From the NCBI GenBank assembly GCA_013339765.2, contig CM023449.1, positions 204,005,422 through 204,069,421 of the forward strand: a DNA stretch of 64,000 nt, given 5' to 3'. Position 1 is the stretch's first letter. Each line of letters begins with the position of its first letter. This document shows positions 10,560-22,455 of the stretch, one piece after another. The stretch comes from Haemaphysalis longicornis (taxonomy: Eukaryota > Arthropoda > Arachnida > Ixodida > Ixodidae). Under the pieces are notes generated by a model. The model ran no database searches. It had not been told where the DNA came from and was given only the letters and a program-made list of their open reading frames with translations. Made by a program: the position numbers and the translations under genes.

Positions 10560-11764
10560 TTATCGAAAAAAGGTTGTAAATCATTTAACAGTTTAGTAAC
10601 CTTGTCGATGAGAAGCGTTTCGACATGACACCATGTGCCTTGTTGCTCTGTTGTGTAAGGCTCGTAAGATAACCCCTCCCATGTTTTTCGCCGCCATAGT
10701 TTTGTACATGTGTTCATGATAGACCTGTTGTGTTCACGCATATTCGTGGGGCGGAGGTATTGTTAGGGGTTTTATTTTGTTCCACACTACCTGCTGTGCT
10801 GAGTAGTGTTTCGTGTTTAATGTAGTTTTGTACAGTTACGTGCATGTTGGCGTGTTTTGTATTAAAGGCATTTAGCGGTTTCGTTATCCGCGAGCGTGTG
10901 GGTGCGGTTGGGAGGTAATAAGTGGAGTTTGGATTCTCTGTTCTTTGACTAAAACACTGAATGGCATATTTTGTATAGCTCATGCTCTTCTGAGAGCCCA
11001 ATTTGAAGCAAATAAATTGTTACCACATTGTGAGGTTGGCAATTTATTTTGTCGGCAGTCTATATTTGCGTCCAACTTGGCAGGTTCTCATTTTGCACAA
11101 TGTCGGCTACTTTTTTTGCAATATCTGAGGAACTAGAAGGATTCCTTATGAGTGGCAACGGCTTTTCTGCAAGAGCAGTGTGGGAGGTTGATTGCAAGCA
11201 CTAGGCAGCCATTGTTGTTGTTAAAGCAGAGTTGAAGAGTGAAAGATTTTGGTGTTATCAGTATTCCAATAAAAGTGCAAGTGCCTCTGATTTATTTTTC
11301 CTGTTGTTTTCATGGTCATCCCTTCAATTTCCCGGTGTAATATATTAATGACATTTCCGTTGTCATAGCTGGGTAGATGTTTGCATTGACGAGAGCAGTT
11401 GCAAGGATTTTAGTGATTACTTGTCTAGTTTATTTCATTTGCTGATTCATATATTTTCTCGATTGCGTTGTCTGCACATGAGACCAAGCAGCCAACCCAA
11501 TTTAAATGATGAAATCCAACACACTTGTGCTTCCATCCTCGCCTGATGCAAGCAGCTCTAGAGAGAAAGCTGTGAAAGCGCAGAAGCGCAGTCTTGCCCC
11601 TTCCATGTAAAGTAGGTAGCCATTCGTGGTAACAATGCCTCAGCAATGCAGAAAATGGTGCCAACGAGGTTCTCCAAATCGATGCACATTTAGTGCAATT
11701 AAAGATTTTTCTCATCAAAGCACAGTTATTACTAAAGTGCATCTAAAATCCGTGGGCTGTTGAG
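10560..11764. other. Possible 3' UTR and flanking sequence
   Basis: AATAAA occurs at 11007-11012 and, as CCAATAAAAG, at 11263-11272, the latter followed by a T/G-rich stretch as at a polyadenylation site. No other coding signal was recognised. Confidence 0.4.
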
Positions 11765-12297
11765 TAGGGTTGCCACCTTCCCCTGAAAATAAATAAATAA
11801 ATAAATAAAAAATGGCCCTTCGGTGGAGAAGGCGGGTCAGGGAGTATACGTTGAATTTGCGTTGAAAAAAAACGCCATGTTTTTTTGACATGCAATGCCA
11901 TATATTGTAGCGTTTCTGTAGAGAGTAATCAACATAATGTTTGAATTGAGAGTGACTGAGGAAGAGGTATTGCTTATCACTTCGTTCGTTAAAAGCTCTT
12001 TGCATATGAATTGCAGCGGCAACATTTCGTTCTGTTGCTCCTTCCCTTAATCCCCCTTCATCTCAGGGAGCACGCTTGCCTGCATGTTTTTCCTGCTCAC
12101 ATGTATCTGTGCAGCTTGTCGACACGTGTTATTGTCATAGTTGCTCAATTGACTTATAATACACACAAAAAAAAAAAGTGGCACAACGGCCAAAAAACCG
12201 GCCAACGATGGCCGGTTTTAAGTTCAGACTGGCAACCGGCCTGCTGTCTAAAAAACACCAGTTGGGCCGGTACAAAACCAGGCAGGTGGCAACCCTA
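11765..12297. mobile_element. MITE with TAGGGTTGCCACCT ends
   Basis: Inverted ends TAGGGTTGCCACCT (left) and AGGTGGCAACCCTA (right) bound 533 bp. Outside them lie CTGTTGAG (11757-11764) and TTGTTCAG (12298-12305), 6 of 8 matching, as for a diverged 8-bp hAT duplication. A TA duplication with ends GGGTTGCC is the alternative. The inside has an (AAAT)n run (11787-11808) and small CCGGCC inverted repeats near 12190-12270, but no transposase. Confidence 0.65.
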
Positions 12298-12305
12298 TTG
12301 TTCAG

Positions 12306-12727
12306 GTTGTGCACGTTTGATCATGATGATGAGGTTTTGTGGTGCAAGGGCGTCATGGCTGAAGAGCGACAAGTACATTGTGCTCGATGTGAAGATAAAG
12401 GCACTAAAAGCATACTCGTGTAAAGAGGCATAAAATCATAGGTGAATCCAAGTACAATAAGAAAGCATGCATTGATTAATACTATAAATGCATTACGAAA
12501 AGTAAGGAGATTTTACTCAGTTGGGATTTACCAGAGACAACAAAGTTATTTCTTGCCCAACAAAGGTACTGAACTCAATTCATCATTACAGGAGTGTGAT
12601 AAGATTACAAAGTTACTTACGGCATGCCATTGCAGTGAGGATGCCATTGCGGCCATCGTGCTACAGCTTCTACAATCACCGTTTTGCCAGCTTATGACTA
12701 TTGTTCGTTTTCAGCGTGTGGGCATTT
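12306..12727. other. No recognisable gene
   Basis: Open frames are short and AT-rich. Nothing with a recognisable domain or splice-bounded coding was seen. Confidence 0.45.
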
Positions 12728-12940
12728 CTATTGGCGACATCCACTGGTGCTTCCGTGACTCAGGCGGGGGCCTGTAGAGAGTGCATGTATGAGGGGTGAC
12801 ATTATGGCGCCGCCAGAGCAGTTTCCCCAGAAGTCATCCAGACCGATGTCGTAGACAGCCACAGGGACGGTGCCCATGCCGTCGTCGTATGAGTTGCTCA
12901 TCCGCAATAACAATGCACTTTTCTCTGCGAATGTCGCCAC
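12728..12940 (-). CDS. Possible internal host exon (3' limit uncertain)
   Basis: On the minus strand a good acceptor (CTAATTTTTTCGATCTTCCAG) ends at 12941. The frame then reads VATFAEKSALLLRMSNSYDD, GMGTVPVAVYDIGLDDFWGN and CSGGAIM, with mostly G/C third positions in the second half. After about residue 48 the reading (SPLIHALSTGPRLSHG) is less convincing, so the true exon probably ends before 12728; no clear GT donor was found. I recognise no family. Chance reading is possible. Confidence 0.35.
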   Translation of the reverse strand: MATFAEKSALLLRMSNSYDDGMGTVPVAVYDIGLDDFWGNCSGGAIMSPLIHALSTGPRLSHGSTSGCRQ

Positions 12941-12944
12941 CTGG

Positions 12945-14677
12945 AAGATCGAAAAAATTAGCTCATTTCACCGTGGGAAAGTGGTTGACTGGCAAAGCTG
13001 TATTGGCTACACAATGGTACCAAAGTACAACTACATTTACATCACATTTTAGATGAATTTTTTTTTCTGCATGCAAAGTCGTATCTTTCATTCGGCGTTG
13101 CGGCCCCATTCTGCTTCCTGGGCCGCTGCTTCGGCCCGACAGTGACGGTTGCATTCAAGGGCACGAGCGCACTCTCATTTTCTCATCACCGTTTCAGTGG
13201 CGCAACGGTGACAATTCATTTGCATTCCCGCGGCTGCTTGTGGCCTCGTTCCTCATGCCAACGCTTGATTCGCTGGCAAAGTGTCCTCTTCCTCCCTGCA
13301 GTGGCCCACCAACTAGGTCACAAACATGGTGTTCATGGTGCATTTTGCTGCAATACACCCTGATGCTCCCTTTCCCTTGCCCCTTGACGCCCCACGCACT
13401 TGGTTTCTTCATAAAAGCGCATGCGCACTCCATGCTTAGGACAGTTTTCTAGGCAAGAGGTATTGCCTAGCCACACACAGCAGACAGCTTCGCTGTAAAA
13501 TGTGTTGGTTGTCAAAAATGTGTGAGTGTAACTAGGACTGCACTAGTTTTGAAAGGGTTGTGTTTCGTGTGCTCTTGGTGACATGCTGGGTAAATGCTGA
13601 TGCAGTTGGTACAGAGGCATCTTGTGTGCAAAGGATGCTTAGATAGCAATACTTAAGGGTAAAATAGGCGCTTACGGTAATAGGAGGAAAGAAGCTGTTG
13701 AGGGGGAAATCTAGAAAAGACAAAAAAAAAGACATTGCAGGCATGTGTAGACCATGCATGCAGGGGACAGCCAGATGGGATAAAGAGCAAAGACTATAAT
13801 CTTTACTCAATAGGGAACATTTTTATGCAACCCTCACCCATTAGATAAATAGGCAGAAATCATTTTAATTTTGCACTACACATTCTGAAGTTCGAAAGGT
13901 GCCACCATGTGGCGTCAAAGTGTGACATTACGTGTTGTGGGATCCTGGCGCCTGAGCCATTGCGCGATCGCTGGGTTTGTGCCATATTGCGCACGCTTTT
14001 TTCCCCTCTCTCCTCGAATTCCGGATCGTCTCGGCGCCACTGTGTAGAGCCGAGCCGTCTTCTCAAACTCTTGCGTGAGGTGAAGGCTGCAGCGACCGTT
14101 GCGGCGATAAAACACTGTCGCACAGCAAGTTCTCCGCCCTTGTAGTCGAGCTAACCTCACCTCATTGGTCCGTTTGAACGATTCCCGAACCCCCCTCTCG
14201 CCGGGATGCGAACGTCCGTTCGGGGAGACCGCTTCCAGGACGCCGATAGGCGTTGGCCGACGGTATGTGGCCGCTTTGCTTACCAGCCTGGCCTGCAACT
14301 CTGTTGCGCTAGCGAAGCCCACCAGCCCTCCCGGCTGCCTGATCCGTGCCTAAGTCTGCTCCTGTTGGCCCCTTACGCTTGCATATAGTTAAGGGCACGT
14401 ATCCTACCACTCGACGATCACGCCTTTGGGCGGTCACTGCGCACTTGTGAGCGAATGGGCCCCGTCTCCCTCGCTGCTGCGAGCCGATTCTGGCCAGCAC
14501 GGGACGAAGCTGCGCGCGCACAACGTGCGCGCCACCCCGGGAATTTGCCCTGACCGAAGAGAGCCCACCTGGCTTTGCGACCGACCGACGCGCACCACTT
14601 GCGCGTGGCTGCCCCATCGCCTCTTTCACCTCAAGGGAATTGTGCGTACTTGTACTTTAAATTGTGTAACTGGGACG
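12945..14677. other. Mixed sequence with a GC-rich block
   Basis: No domain recognised. 13890-14650 is GC- and CG-rich with overlapping frames on both strands (such as 13915-14322 -), which could be an unrecognised repeat, LTR or promoter-proximal region. 12945-13880 has only short frames. Confidence 0.4.
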
Positions 14678-14681
14678 TTAA

Positions 14682-16360
14682 AGGGACACTGAAGCGAATT
14701 TGTCAAGCTCCCGTTTTTGCTTGCACTGCGTAGACTGGCTCAAATTAGCACACTTTTTCATCGTTTATCCGGTTGACAAATCGGTAATTATTTTACAAAG
14801 CGCGAAAGAAGAAAAACTACCATGCGCGGTTTGCGGCGGCCGCACCAACTAAGGCTGTGACGTTGAGAGGAGGGCGCCGTGATTGGACGATGCCCAAGGT
14901 TAGCAATCACACAAGTTTCGGTTTCGGTTTCGGTTCTGTAAAACATAACCAATGGCTTTGTTGGATGGGCATTCTCAATATCTCAGTAATCATCGTACCG
15001 CGCTTCTGCCATGTTGTCGGCTGTAAAATGCACAAGATAAGCCTCCCAGGACGGCTGGTAGTCCTAGCATCACTAGCCGAGGACCTTACGCAGTGCATGA
15101 ACGCCCTCCGCGTACCCGAAGACGCCCAAATGTCATGCGCTTTTCGCCCATATTTGGAGCTTGCCTCCCTCATGCCTGTATCGTAAAAAGCGTGTTCGCA
15201 CCAGGCCAAGGGTCTGTTCATTCTGGCCTGTGCCCACTGCCTGCAAGCAGTCGGTGCTTATGGCAACAGCACGCCAACGAGAACTCGCTAGCGCGCCAGT
15301 GCCAGCCTGCGCGCGTTTTATGAACTAGTTCGTGTAGCCATGAACGTTGCGGCCCAAAAAAGGTGAACTCAACATAGAAAACATCGGCGGGAAAACAAAA
15401 AGTTAACTTACAAAAAAAAAAAGCACGTACCCGCGGGGATTCGAACTCCGTGACTCGCAAAACATTTGCAGAGAAATCCTAGCGCCTCAGACCGCTAGGC
15501 CACAAAGCCGAACGCCAATGCAGTGCTAATATAGGGTATATATTGTACAACCCGTTTACACTTTTATTTAGTTTTGGCATTTCAAGCCGCTTAGGTGACT
15601 ATTTGTTGTACTGCGATCGTTGCAGTAAGCGTCGCCCGAGTTTCCACAGTAGCTCACGTCTAGCAATGCATTTCGTAGACGGAAGCGTTCGCAGATGCGT
15701 AGTCGTGCTGCTGACCGCCTGTGCTTGTTCGCCCACCGCAAAAACGTGCTTCCCGCGCCCTAGTTTTACGCTGTACGGTTAAAAAATATCAGTTGATTTT
15801 ATTTGCTTAGTACTATATTGACTTCGCTGACTCTTCTCCGCCTTCAAGAGGCCTATATTTTCCTACTGGCGTACCATTCAGCGAAGCGTCGCATGTGCAG
15901 CGCTTGTGTGAAGCGACCTTGACTTGGAGCTAGATACAGTGTACAAACAACCAAGTAAAGAAAGGCACATTCTTCCATTCACAAACGTGTCCTGGCTTCG
16001 TTTCAACTAAGCGAACGAATTGCGACCAAGCAACTTTTTTTTAACCTCCTTGATTTGCGACGACCCCGCCGGCGGCCGGCGGACGAAACGCTGGGCGACT
16101 GGCTCTGTCGGCCGGGGGAGCTGTGCGTAGCGCAGCCGTGGCGCAGCCAATTGCCAGGCTCATCCCCTCCTGACGTCACACGAAAACCGCCACAGAAAAT
16201 GGGCGAGCGTAAAAGAGAGGAGGACAGCGTTTTCGAATTAGTTTTTCTACTAAATAAAATCGCGTAACGCGCCTAGAGTGGTCGAAACATGGCCTGGGGA
16301 CTCCGGACTACAATTTGCGCTAGTAATCCCGCAATGTTTACATATCACTTCAGTGTCCCT
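14682..16360 (+). mobile_element. TTAA-flanked element, copy 1 (AGGGACACTGAAG ends)
   Basis: 1679 bp between TTAA at 14678-14681 and TTAA at 16361-16364. The ends are inverted: AGGGACACTGAAGCGA on the left, and the right end read inwards is AGGGACACTGAAGTGA. A related copy lies inverted at 22594-24503, sharing for example the CGGTTT tandem (14927-14955) and the stretch around 15480-15980. No transposase frame was recognised. A tRNA-like segment is embedded at 15424-15510. Confidence 0.85.
15424..15510 (-). repeat. tRNA-like sequence inside TTAA element copy 1
   Basis: On the minus strand it shows an A-box TGGCCTAGCGG and a B-box AGTTCGAATCC about 50 nt apart, with a long variable region as in Leu/Ser-type tRNAs. 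The acceptor stem is not intact, so it is a tRNA relic. The second copy of the element carries the same relic at 23390-23474. Confidence 0.6.
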
Positions 16361-16364
16361 TTAA

Positions 16365-16683
16365 TGCAAAATAAACGTCTTCCCTCCGTACCCTGGGCAT
16401 ATTTTTTTGTCGCCCCCTTCTCCACCTGCCCAACAGAGGCGGTTTTAAGTTGGCGCGACGGCGTTTCAGTATCGTGAGCGTGCTCAAATAGCTCGAACCC
16501 GCGGTGGTTCCTCGCAGTGTGCATGAGTGCATGCCTTGTGCATTACTAGGGTTATGCATATTGTGAGGTAGAGAGACCACAGTGTGCAAACAATTTCATT
16601 TATTTCAACCACATGAAAGAATTCGAAAGGCTGCACATTATTCTTGTTGTAGCCGGGGACAAGTTTTTTAATACGTTTCTTAA
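16365..16683. other. Short spacer between two TTAA elements
   Basis: About 320 bp with no gene or repeat end recognised. Confidence 0.5.
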
Positions 16684-17527
16684 CCCTTTGTTTGACAACG
16701 GGACATATACGTCCCACTTTCTATTTCACGTTCTCGGCACTTACTCTTTGACAAATCTTGCGCCATTTGCGTACAGGTTACTTTCTTCACCTAGTGACTA
16801 TAGCAGAGCATTCCACATGCACTTACGTAACGTTGCTGCTGAAGGGAAGTACGCTGCAAGGCAAGCAGGATTTTTCGGTTTTTCATCTGTCTCGATTTTT
16901 CACGTTTAAGCAAAAAAAAAAAAAAAAAAACTGGTGAGAAAATGTCTTTCGCAGAAGAATAACTACTCACGATTGACCAATAGCTATATTTTGTGATTTC
17001 GGAGCGTGTATAGATAAATGATTTTTACGAAAAGCAGTGCAATTGTTTTGCAACAAAACGAATTGCTTTTCACGCCACACTGATGCTATTTTTGTATGAA
17101 GATATGATGAAATATCTCCCAGCTGAAGAAGCACCTTCACTGGAATAACTTCACTGGGGTTGTAAACAATTAGCATGTCTGCGCCCATGAATCAGAGCTT
17201 CAGACCGTGGCGGTGCTGCTAGTGCTCAACCAACAAAAAAAGTCCATGCTAACTGCACACTGAATGTATGCAACGACTCCCTGCGTGAGAGTTTATTCAC
17301 ACCATTTCACTAGAAGAAGTATCTGCACTAAGTAGGCAGTGGGACAAATGGGCCACTTGAGCAAAGTGACCCAACTGGACAGCGGGACATATGGGTCCCA
17401 CTTTTCTCCCAGCAATGAATTACGTCTTAGCTTTTTGATTTGTTTTGTTATAATCGAAAAGTGATAAATAGCTCCTCTAGAATGTTATCAATGCGATAAC
17501 ATTTGTTCCCTTGTGTCCACCAAAGGG
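16684..17527. mobile_element. TTAA-flanked element (CCCTTTG ends), piggyBac-like
   Basis: 844 bp between TTAA at 16680-16683 and TTAA at 17528-17531. Ends are inverted: CCCTTTGTTTGACAACGGG on the left; read inwards, the right end is CCCTTTGGTGGACACAAGGG. A CCCT start after TTAA is typical of piggyBac-type elements. GGGACATAT with nearby GTCCCAC occurs close to both ends. A run of 19 A lies at 16911-16930. No transposase is present. Confidence 0.8.
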
Positions 17528-17531
17528 TTAA

Positions 17532-17950
17532 TCTCGCGTACAGTTAAAAGTATGTTGCCACACGGCGCACTGTCATGGTTGCCAGCATTCTTTTTGCTGG
17601 GACACGTTTGGCTGGTAGATCTAAAAATTTTGATTTCAAAAGTTCTTTTAGGGCACTAACTAAATTTACTAACTAAATAACTAACTAGGGCACTAAATTT
17701 CAAAAGTTGATTTTTAGGGCACTATCAGCGAAGACATTTTGGATCAAAGTGTTTTCAGGGATGATCCTCATTTGGGATAAACAAAATATACTCTACAGAA
17801 ATCGGTTGTCTGTCCCTTTAAAGCGGACAGTTTTTGAATTGTGCGTATGTCACAAGAGAGCAAAAGCGTTCTTTTGTACTGTTAAATTCATCATCCGAGC
17901 TTCTCTTACCGAAAGTAATACATATTTATATATAGCAATTTCTGGATGAG
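17532..17950. other. Repeat debris with a one-sided TTAA end
   Basis: CTGTCCCTTTAA at 17811-17822 looks like the right end of another TTAA element, with no left partner seen. 17635-17725 has a local tandem of TTAGGGCACTA units. No coding recognised. Confidence 0.4.
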
Positions 17951-18169
17951 TACAGCCGGTAAAAGGCTTGTCTATAACACAGCGTTCGTACTCTGAGCCC
18001 TATCCTGCCCCGCCGAAGCGGGATTTGAATAAAACTACTGCGGCATTCTGAAGTCTTAGCCCTTCGCTTTTGCCTCCGACATGTTAGGAACGAGTATGTT
18101 TCGGCAGTTTTCGGATGTAGCTGGTTGAAGTTGAAATAGCTGTTATAGACAAGCGTTTTACCGGCTGTA
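17951..18169. mobile_element. 219-bp TA-flanked MITE, copy 1
   Basis: Ends are TACAGCCGGTAAAAGGCTTG and, inverted, CAAGCGTTTTACCGGCTGTA. A copy of the same length and nearly the same sequence is at 35371-35589. The TA at each end fits Tc1/mariner-type insertion. There is no coding. Confidence 0.85.
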
Positions 18170-18349
18170 CAAGGAAAATGGGCATAGGAGGTCCAAGCCA
18201 ATGCGATAAAATGGCTTAAAGGCGGCAATGTGCCTGCGCCTGTGGGTCGTAACAGGGGCGTTTTTAATGTTGGCAAAGATCACATTTTACAATGTAGCAA
18301 CGCGCAGTAGATCTCTGGCCAGTAAAATAAGTGGTGGAAGCAGTATTAC

Positions 18350-20340
18350 ATGCGGGCTGTGCTAAGATGGCCAGCCATTGGCAAGTCGGGAAGTTGGCGC
18401 AGGACACTCGAGCAAAATTGCTCAGGTACTGAAAGGAGCAGGTCAAGTCCATCAGCCCGAAGTTGCAACGGAATAGGACACCATCCCGGAGCACGAACAC
18501 GTCTTATAAGAGACGGGGTGGTTTGCTCTGAGTGGAGGCAGTCTATGACAGATCGAAGCGTTAGATTGGAGCGCTGCTGTTTCGAATGTCAGACAGCACA
18601 AAAATCGGTGTCAGGCATCGGTGTCAGGCCGTTCTACGAGATGACGAGACAAACCGTTTACTGGACTCGTAGGCAACTTAATAATCAAATTCTTGGAGGA
18701 GTGGAGCCCCGCGACCAAGCTAGCCTGTTGGGTCTTTCAGAGAAGAAAGCGAGCAGAAGGCATGGTGGAAATTTGACGACGGCCCACGTATACAAGAGCA
18801 AGGCATTGCAAGTTGCAAGAGCAAGTTGTGCTTGGATGAGGACAAAAACTAACTTGTGTAAGCGATTACCTTGTCGAGGCCAGCCTTGTTTTGGGGCCAG
18901 CAAAGCTCATAAGCCATGGCCACTGGTGTCTCTGCAGACTTCCATAGGAGCAGAGCTGCCGAAGTGAGCCAGGATTGGTGGGTTCAAAAGGTGGTTGATG
19001 AGTGTGAAGAAAGCGGAAGCCTGTGCTTGGACCCAGGAGAACGCTGCATCTTTCTTAAGAATTGCGGGCGAGTGATGCCAACGAAATCTTTGACAAAATG
19101 GCGGAAGCACGGAGACGGAAGTATATGAAGTACGGAAGTATAAGCTAGCTTTGCATCTCATGGTGTGTATCGTCTCGTAATTGCGCTGAGCACCAGTGGC
19201 ATCAACTAAGTGGCCATGAATCTTGACTTGGCGGCATCCGAAACGGAATTTCGAGCAGTTAAGTTGCAGACTGACGAAAAACGCACATAATTTCCGAGAT
19301 ACGTTGAAGGTGAGTCTCAAATGTGGAAGAAAAGAATACGTCGTCCAGGTAACACAGACAAGTTTTCCATTTGAATCCGCGAAGAGAGTCCATCATCCTT
19401 TCGGATGTGACAGGCATGTTACAAATTCCGAATGGCATGACTTTGAATTGGCACAACCCGATCGACAGGCGCTACAAAAGCTATTTTTTCTCTCTTTCTC
19501 GTCGCAGCTATTTGCTAATATCAAGACTACACATTGTGATAAAAAGTGCAAGGCACCGTGCAGGCAGTCGAGGTCATCATCAATTTGAGAGAGCGGGTAT
19601 ACATCTTTCTTGGTGATTTTGTTCAAATGCCTGTAGTCGACGCAAAAGTACCATGTGCTGTCCTTTTTCACTAAGACCATTGAGGACACCCATGCATGGC
19701 CTAAAGGAGGGTTCAATAACATTAATTTTGCCTAAGCAAAATCTACTTCCTGCTGAATGACACTCCGATTGGCCTGAAACACCCGATACGGGCGTCGCCT
19801 GTGTATGTGATGCGTAACAACGGACATCTGGCCTATCGTTGACATCACCAGGTGGGCGGCAAAGAGACAGCGGAGAACGTCAGCATGCACGTGGTGCAGT
19901 AAGGTCCGAAGAAATCATTGCCGTAAACTTGTTAGGTGTTGCAAGCTTGGGGAGGGGGGGGGGGGCTTTCTTTGTCGTATTGAGCTGTGTCAATGGTCGC
20001 AGCAGAAAGGGCGAAAGCAGGGCATGCGCTCTTGTGGAAGGACTTGTGTCGAAAGTCCAAAATTCAGGAACAGGTGCATTGTGCGATTCAGGTCAATTGA
20101 CCATTACGACAGAAAACGGGAGGGCCACGTCGTGGACAAGCAGAAGGTCGGTAGCTGGCACTCGTGAAACAATGCAATCAGTCACCATACGGCACAAGCA
20201 GAGACGATGTCAACGGGAGGTAGGCCAATGTCTTGGCAGCCGTGCAATCAAATGTGCTTGGTGGAACGAAGCCGGGGCTGAAGTTTGGCATCGGGGGCGA
20301 TTGGTAGCTCGAGACGAAGAACATCCTAGGTGCATTTAAG
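18350..20340 (-). pseudogene. Degraded Ty3/Gypsy pol (RT, RNase H, integrase start)
   Basis: Reverse transcriptase-integrase polyprotein of an LTR retrotransposon, broken by stops and frameshifts. Reading leftwards: VTHHIHRRRPYRVFQANRS (near 19800), SSMVLVKKDSTWYFCVDYRH and LNKITKKDVYPL (near 19680-19600), FKVMPFGICNMP (near 19445), the catalytic CYLDDV (near 19350), HGHLVDATG (near 19200), PPILAHFGSSAPMEV (near 18955), an RNase H remnant LALVYV (near 18780) and DGVLFRCNFG (near 18480), which matches the region before integrase. The order is that of a Gypsy pol. No LTRs, protease or complete integrase were identified. The plus-strand frame at 18350-18967 is a shadow. Confidence 0.8.
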
Positions 20341-20559
20341 GCAGCATGGATTATCACATATGCGGGCACATGCACAGGACCACGAACCTAACAAAAATTC
20401 GAGGTCGGCAATGCCAACTCAACCGGTGCACATTGCGGCCCCAGAGGTCATTCCGCCATCAACAACTCTCTGATCATGGGACGAGGCAAGCACGAGGGCT
20501 TTCCACAGGCGGCGGCGAAGGGAGGAGCTCATTACGGACAAATGGACACCTGCATTCAC

Positions 20560-21300
20560 GACATCTTGACCCTGTCTGGAAGGTTGACCTTGTCGATAAT
20601 GTCGGGAGCAGACAAGGTTGGCCACACTCTCAAGGGCATCGCAAATGACGCATCTCATCAGCTCATTTGGAAGGACTGCACCACTGTTGAATCAACATCA
20701 AGGAGTGTTGACAAATTGAGCTCGACAAAAGACGTTTCATAGCCCACCAATTCACCCGGCTCCCTCACACAGCTGCGACATCTTTTTGCGATGTTCTCCA
20801 CCTTCCCGCTTCCCTTCTGCGCAAGCTGGACCCTGTCGTACCACGCGCAGCTATCATCAAAATCGTGCGCCAAGAACTAGAAGCCATGGCGTCGACGGGT
20901 ACCATATACGCAGGTGATCGCGGCCAACTACCCTCGGTCTGATCTGTGACCCAGGTCGTTGCTTACGGTGAAATCGAAAGCATGAACCTTCAGCTAGTCT
21001 GCAGCATCGGCCTTCCTCTTCCCACCAAAAAGTTCGACCTACCTCGCACATAACCCACGCTGCAACCCTGATGAATGGCGAAATCTGACAACAAACCCAT
21101 TTGTTTTATAGCTGCTCCCGTGTTGGCCACATCCCTCGATCGTTATAGTGTCGGAACTGCTGGGTCCCGCCGGACAGCGCCCAGAGGGCGACACGGAGCC
21201 CGCGACACCCAGCGCCCCTTCGGCAGATATGTGCAACACTGGGTCGGTCCCCGCAAGCCGGTACGCTGCTGGCTCGGGGGCGCTCTTCTTTTTGCAGCGC
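20560..21300 (+). pseudogene. Degraded Ty3/Gypsy gag fragment
   Basis: Plus-strand remnants of a Gag protein in several frames: ADKVGHTLKGIANDASHQLI and the following STVESTSRSVDKL (near 20610-20715), then AIIKIVRQELEAMAS (near 20850-20900), then a zinc-knuckle-like FYSCSRVGHIPRSL (near 21105-21150), in which the first Cys is replaced by Phe. These follow the usual Gypsy Gag order. It lies head-on to the minus-strand pol, so the two are from different elements or one has been inverted. Minus-strand frames here (for example 20857-21051) look like shadows. Confidence 0.6.
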
Positions 21301-21304
21301 GGAT

Positions 21305-22290
21305 GAAGCATATTAGTCGCCCCTTTTGGGCTTAAAGCGAAGTACGAGATTTTAAAGTAATCCTGCCACATAATGCATGTGAATGAATAAGGATTTATTC
21401 GGTTGAACTCGCGTATAGGAAGGCATATAAAGGCCGCATAGGAGTGATGCTCAGAAGAGAAACGCTTGTACAGCTTGCCTGCGGGGCAAACCTTTCTCAC
21501 GATCAGCATGTTTCGCTTCAAAAGAAAATGTAATTTATATTGTTCAATCCACAAAAGAGGACGCTTTGTCTGCAAATATATCAGACGTTGCGCGATGTTT
21601 CCGCGCGGGGTATTCCATCCATGTGAGTGCACTTGCATGCGACTGCAGAACTACTAACTGGACCATATGGGAGTTACACTATAGGTCTTTGATCCGAATG
21701 TAATGCTCCATACATGTAACAGTATGAAATTCACGTTTGGTGGGGTATAGCGAAATTGCGGACGTTAATAAGTTCCCGCTTCGCCGAGAAACTTTCGGGC
21801 TTCCAGTTGTAGCCCAGTACGCTAGTTGCATACATGTCAACACGCCCCGAAAAAAGAAACTCTTCACGAGAAGGCTATCACAAGAAATTCCTTTGAGCAG
21901 GGATGGGATGGGGGGAGGGGTAAGCAGAACATGTAATAGGCGTATCGGAATAAATTACGGAATATTCATATTCTGGTTTTTTTTTTCCACGCCAACGGGT
22001 TCGGCAGGAGACTTCCGTTAGAAAAGAATAGTAGCGCTTTTATTACCGTCAACACCCTTTGCAACAAAAGTCACGGGAGAAAAATTTATATCCCTGAGTA
22101 CACCCCTCACTGGTTCAGAGTGAGCGCAATCACAACGGATGGGATAAATAAAGTTTGTCCTCCTCCTCCTCTAACTCCGCGAACGCGAAATTTTTTTTCC
22201 TGTGTACATATTGTTCCAAATGTTATTGCGGCACGTCTCAGCTCTATTTTTCTTTGCTTTTCAGTGGCTTAGACAACAATTTCATTCTTT
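21305..22290. other. Unassigned sequence with a LINE-like 3' tail
   Basis: GGGATAAATAAAGTTTGTC followed by (CTC)n at 22141-22175 looks like the 3' end of a LINE or retrocopy. The minus-strand frame through 21340-21640 is long but AT-rich with no recognisable domain. A poly-T run lies at 21978-21987. Confidence 0.4.
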
Positions 22291-22292
22291 CT

Positions 22293-22455
22293 TTTATTCC
22301 CGGCCGCGGCGGCCGCTTTTCTGATGGAGGCGAAAAGCAAAAACGCCCGTGTGTACGAGATTTCGGCGCACGATAAAGATCCCCAGGTGGTCAAAATTAA
22401 TCCGGAGCCCTCCACTACGGCGCGCCTCATCGCCTGCGTTGCGTCGGCGCGTTAA
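22293..22455 (+). mobile_element. Ruka-like SINE, 5'-truncated
   Basis: Starts inside the tRNA-like head (CCCGGCCGCGGCGGCCGC), then carries the shared SINE body (TTCTGATGGAGGCGAAAAGC, then GATCCCCAGGTGG, then GCCCTCCACTACGGCGCG) and ends GTTAAACCCCCACAATCAAAT. Other copies: 29890, 31996, 32848 and 47951. Confidence 0.85.

Noticed and set aside
13890..14650. CpG-rich block as a first exon or promoter
   Set aside because: Frames on both strands, no splice signal or protein-like reading strong enough to choose one.
15424..15510. Possible true tRNA gene
   Set aside because: The acceptor stem does not pair, and the same sequence is carried within a second copy of the transposon.
18350..18967. 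205-codon plus-strand frame
   Set aside because: It lies opposite the minus-strand Gypsy pol, which has recognisable RT and RNase H motifs.
21039..21638. 199-codon minus-strand frame
   Set aside because: AT-rich codons, no domain, and it overlaps the plus-strand gag remnants.
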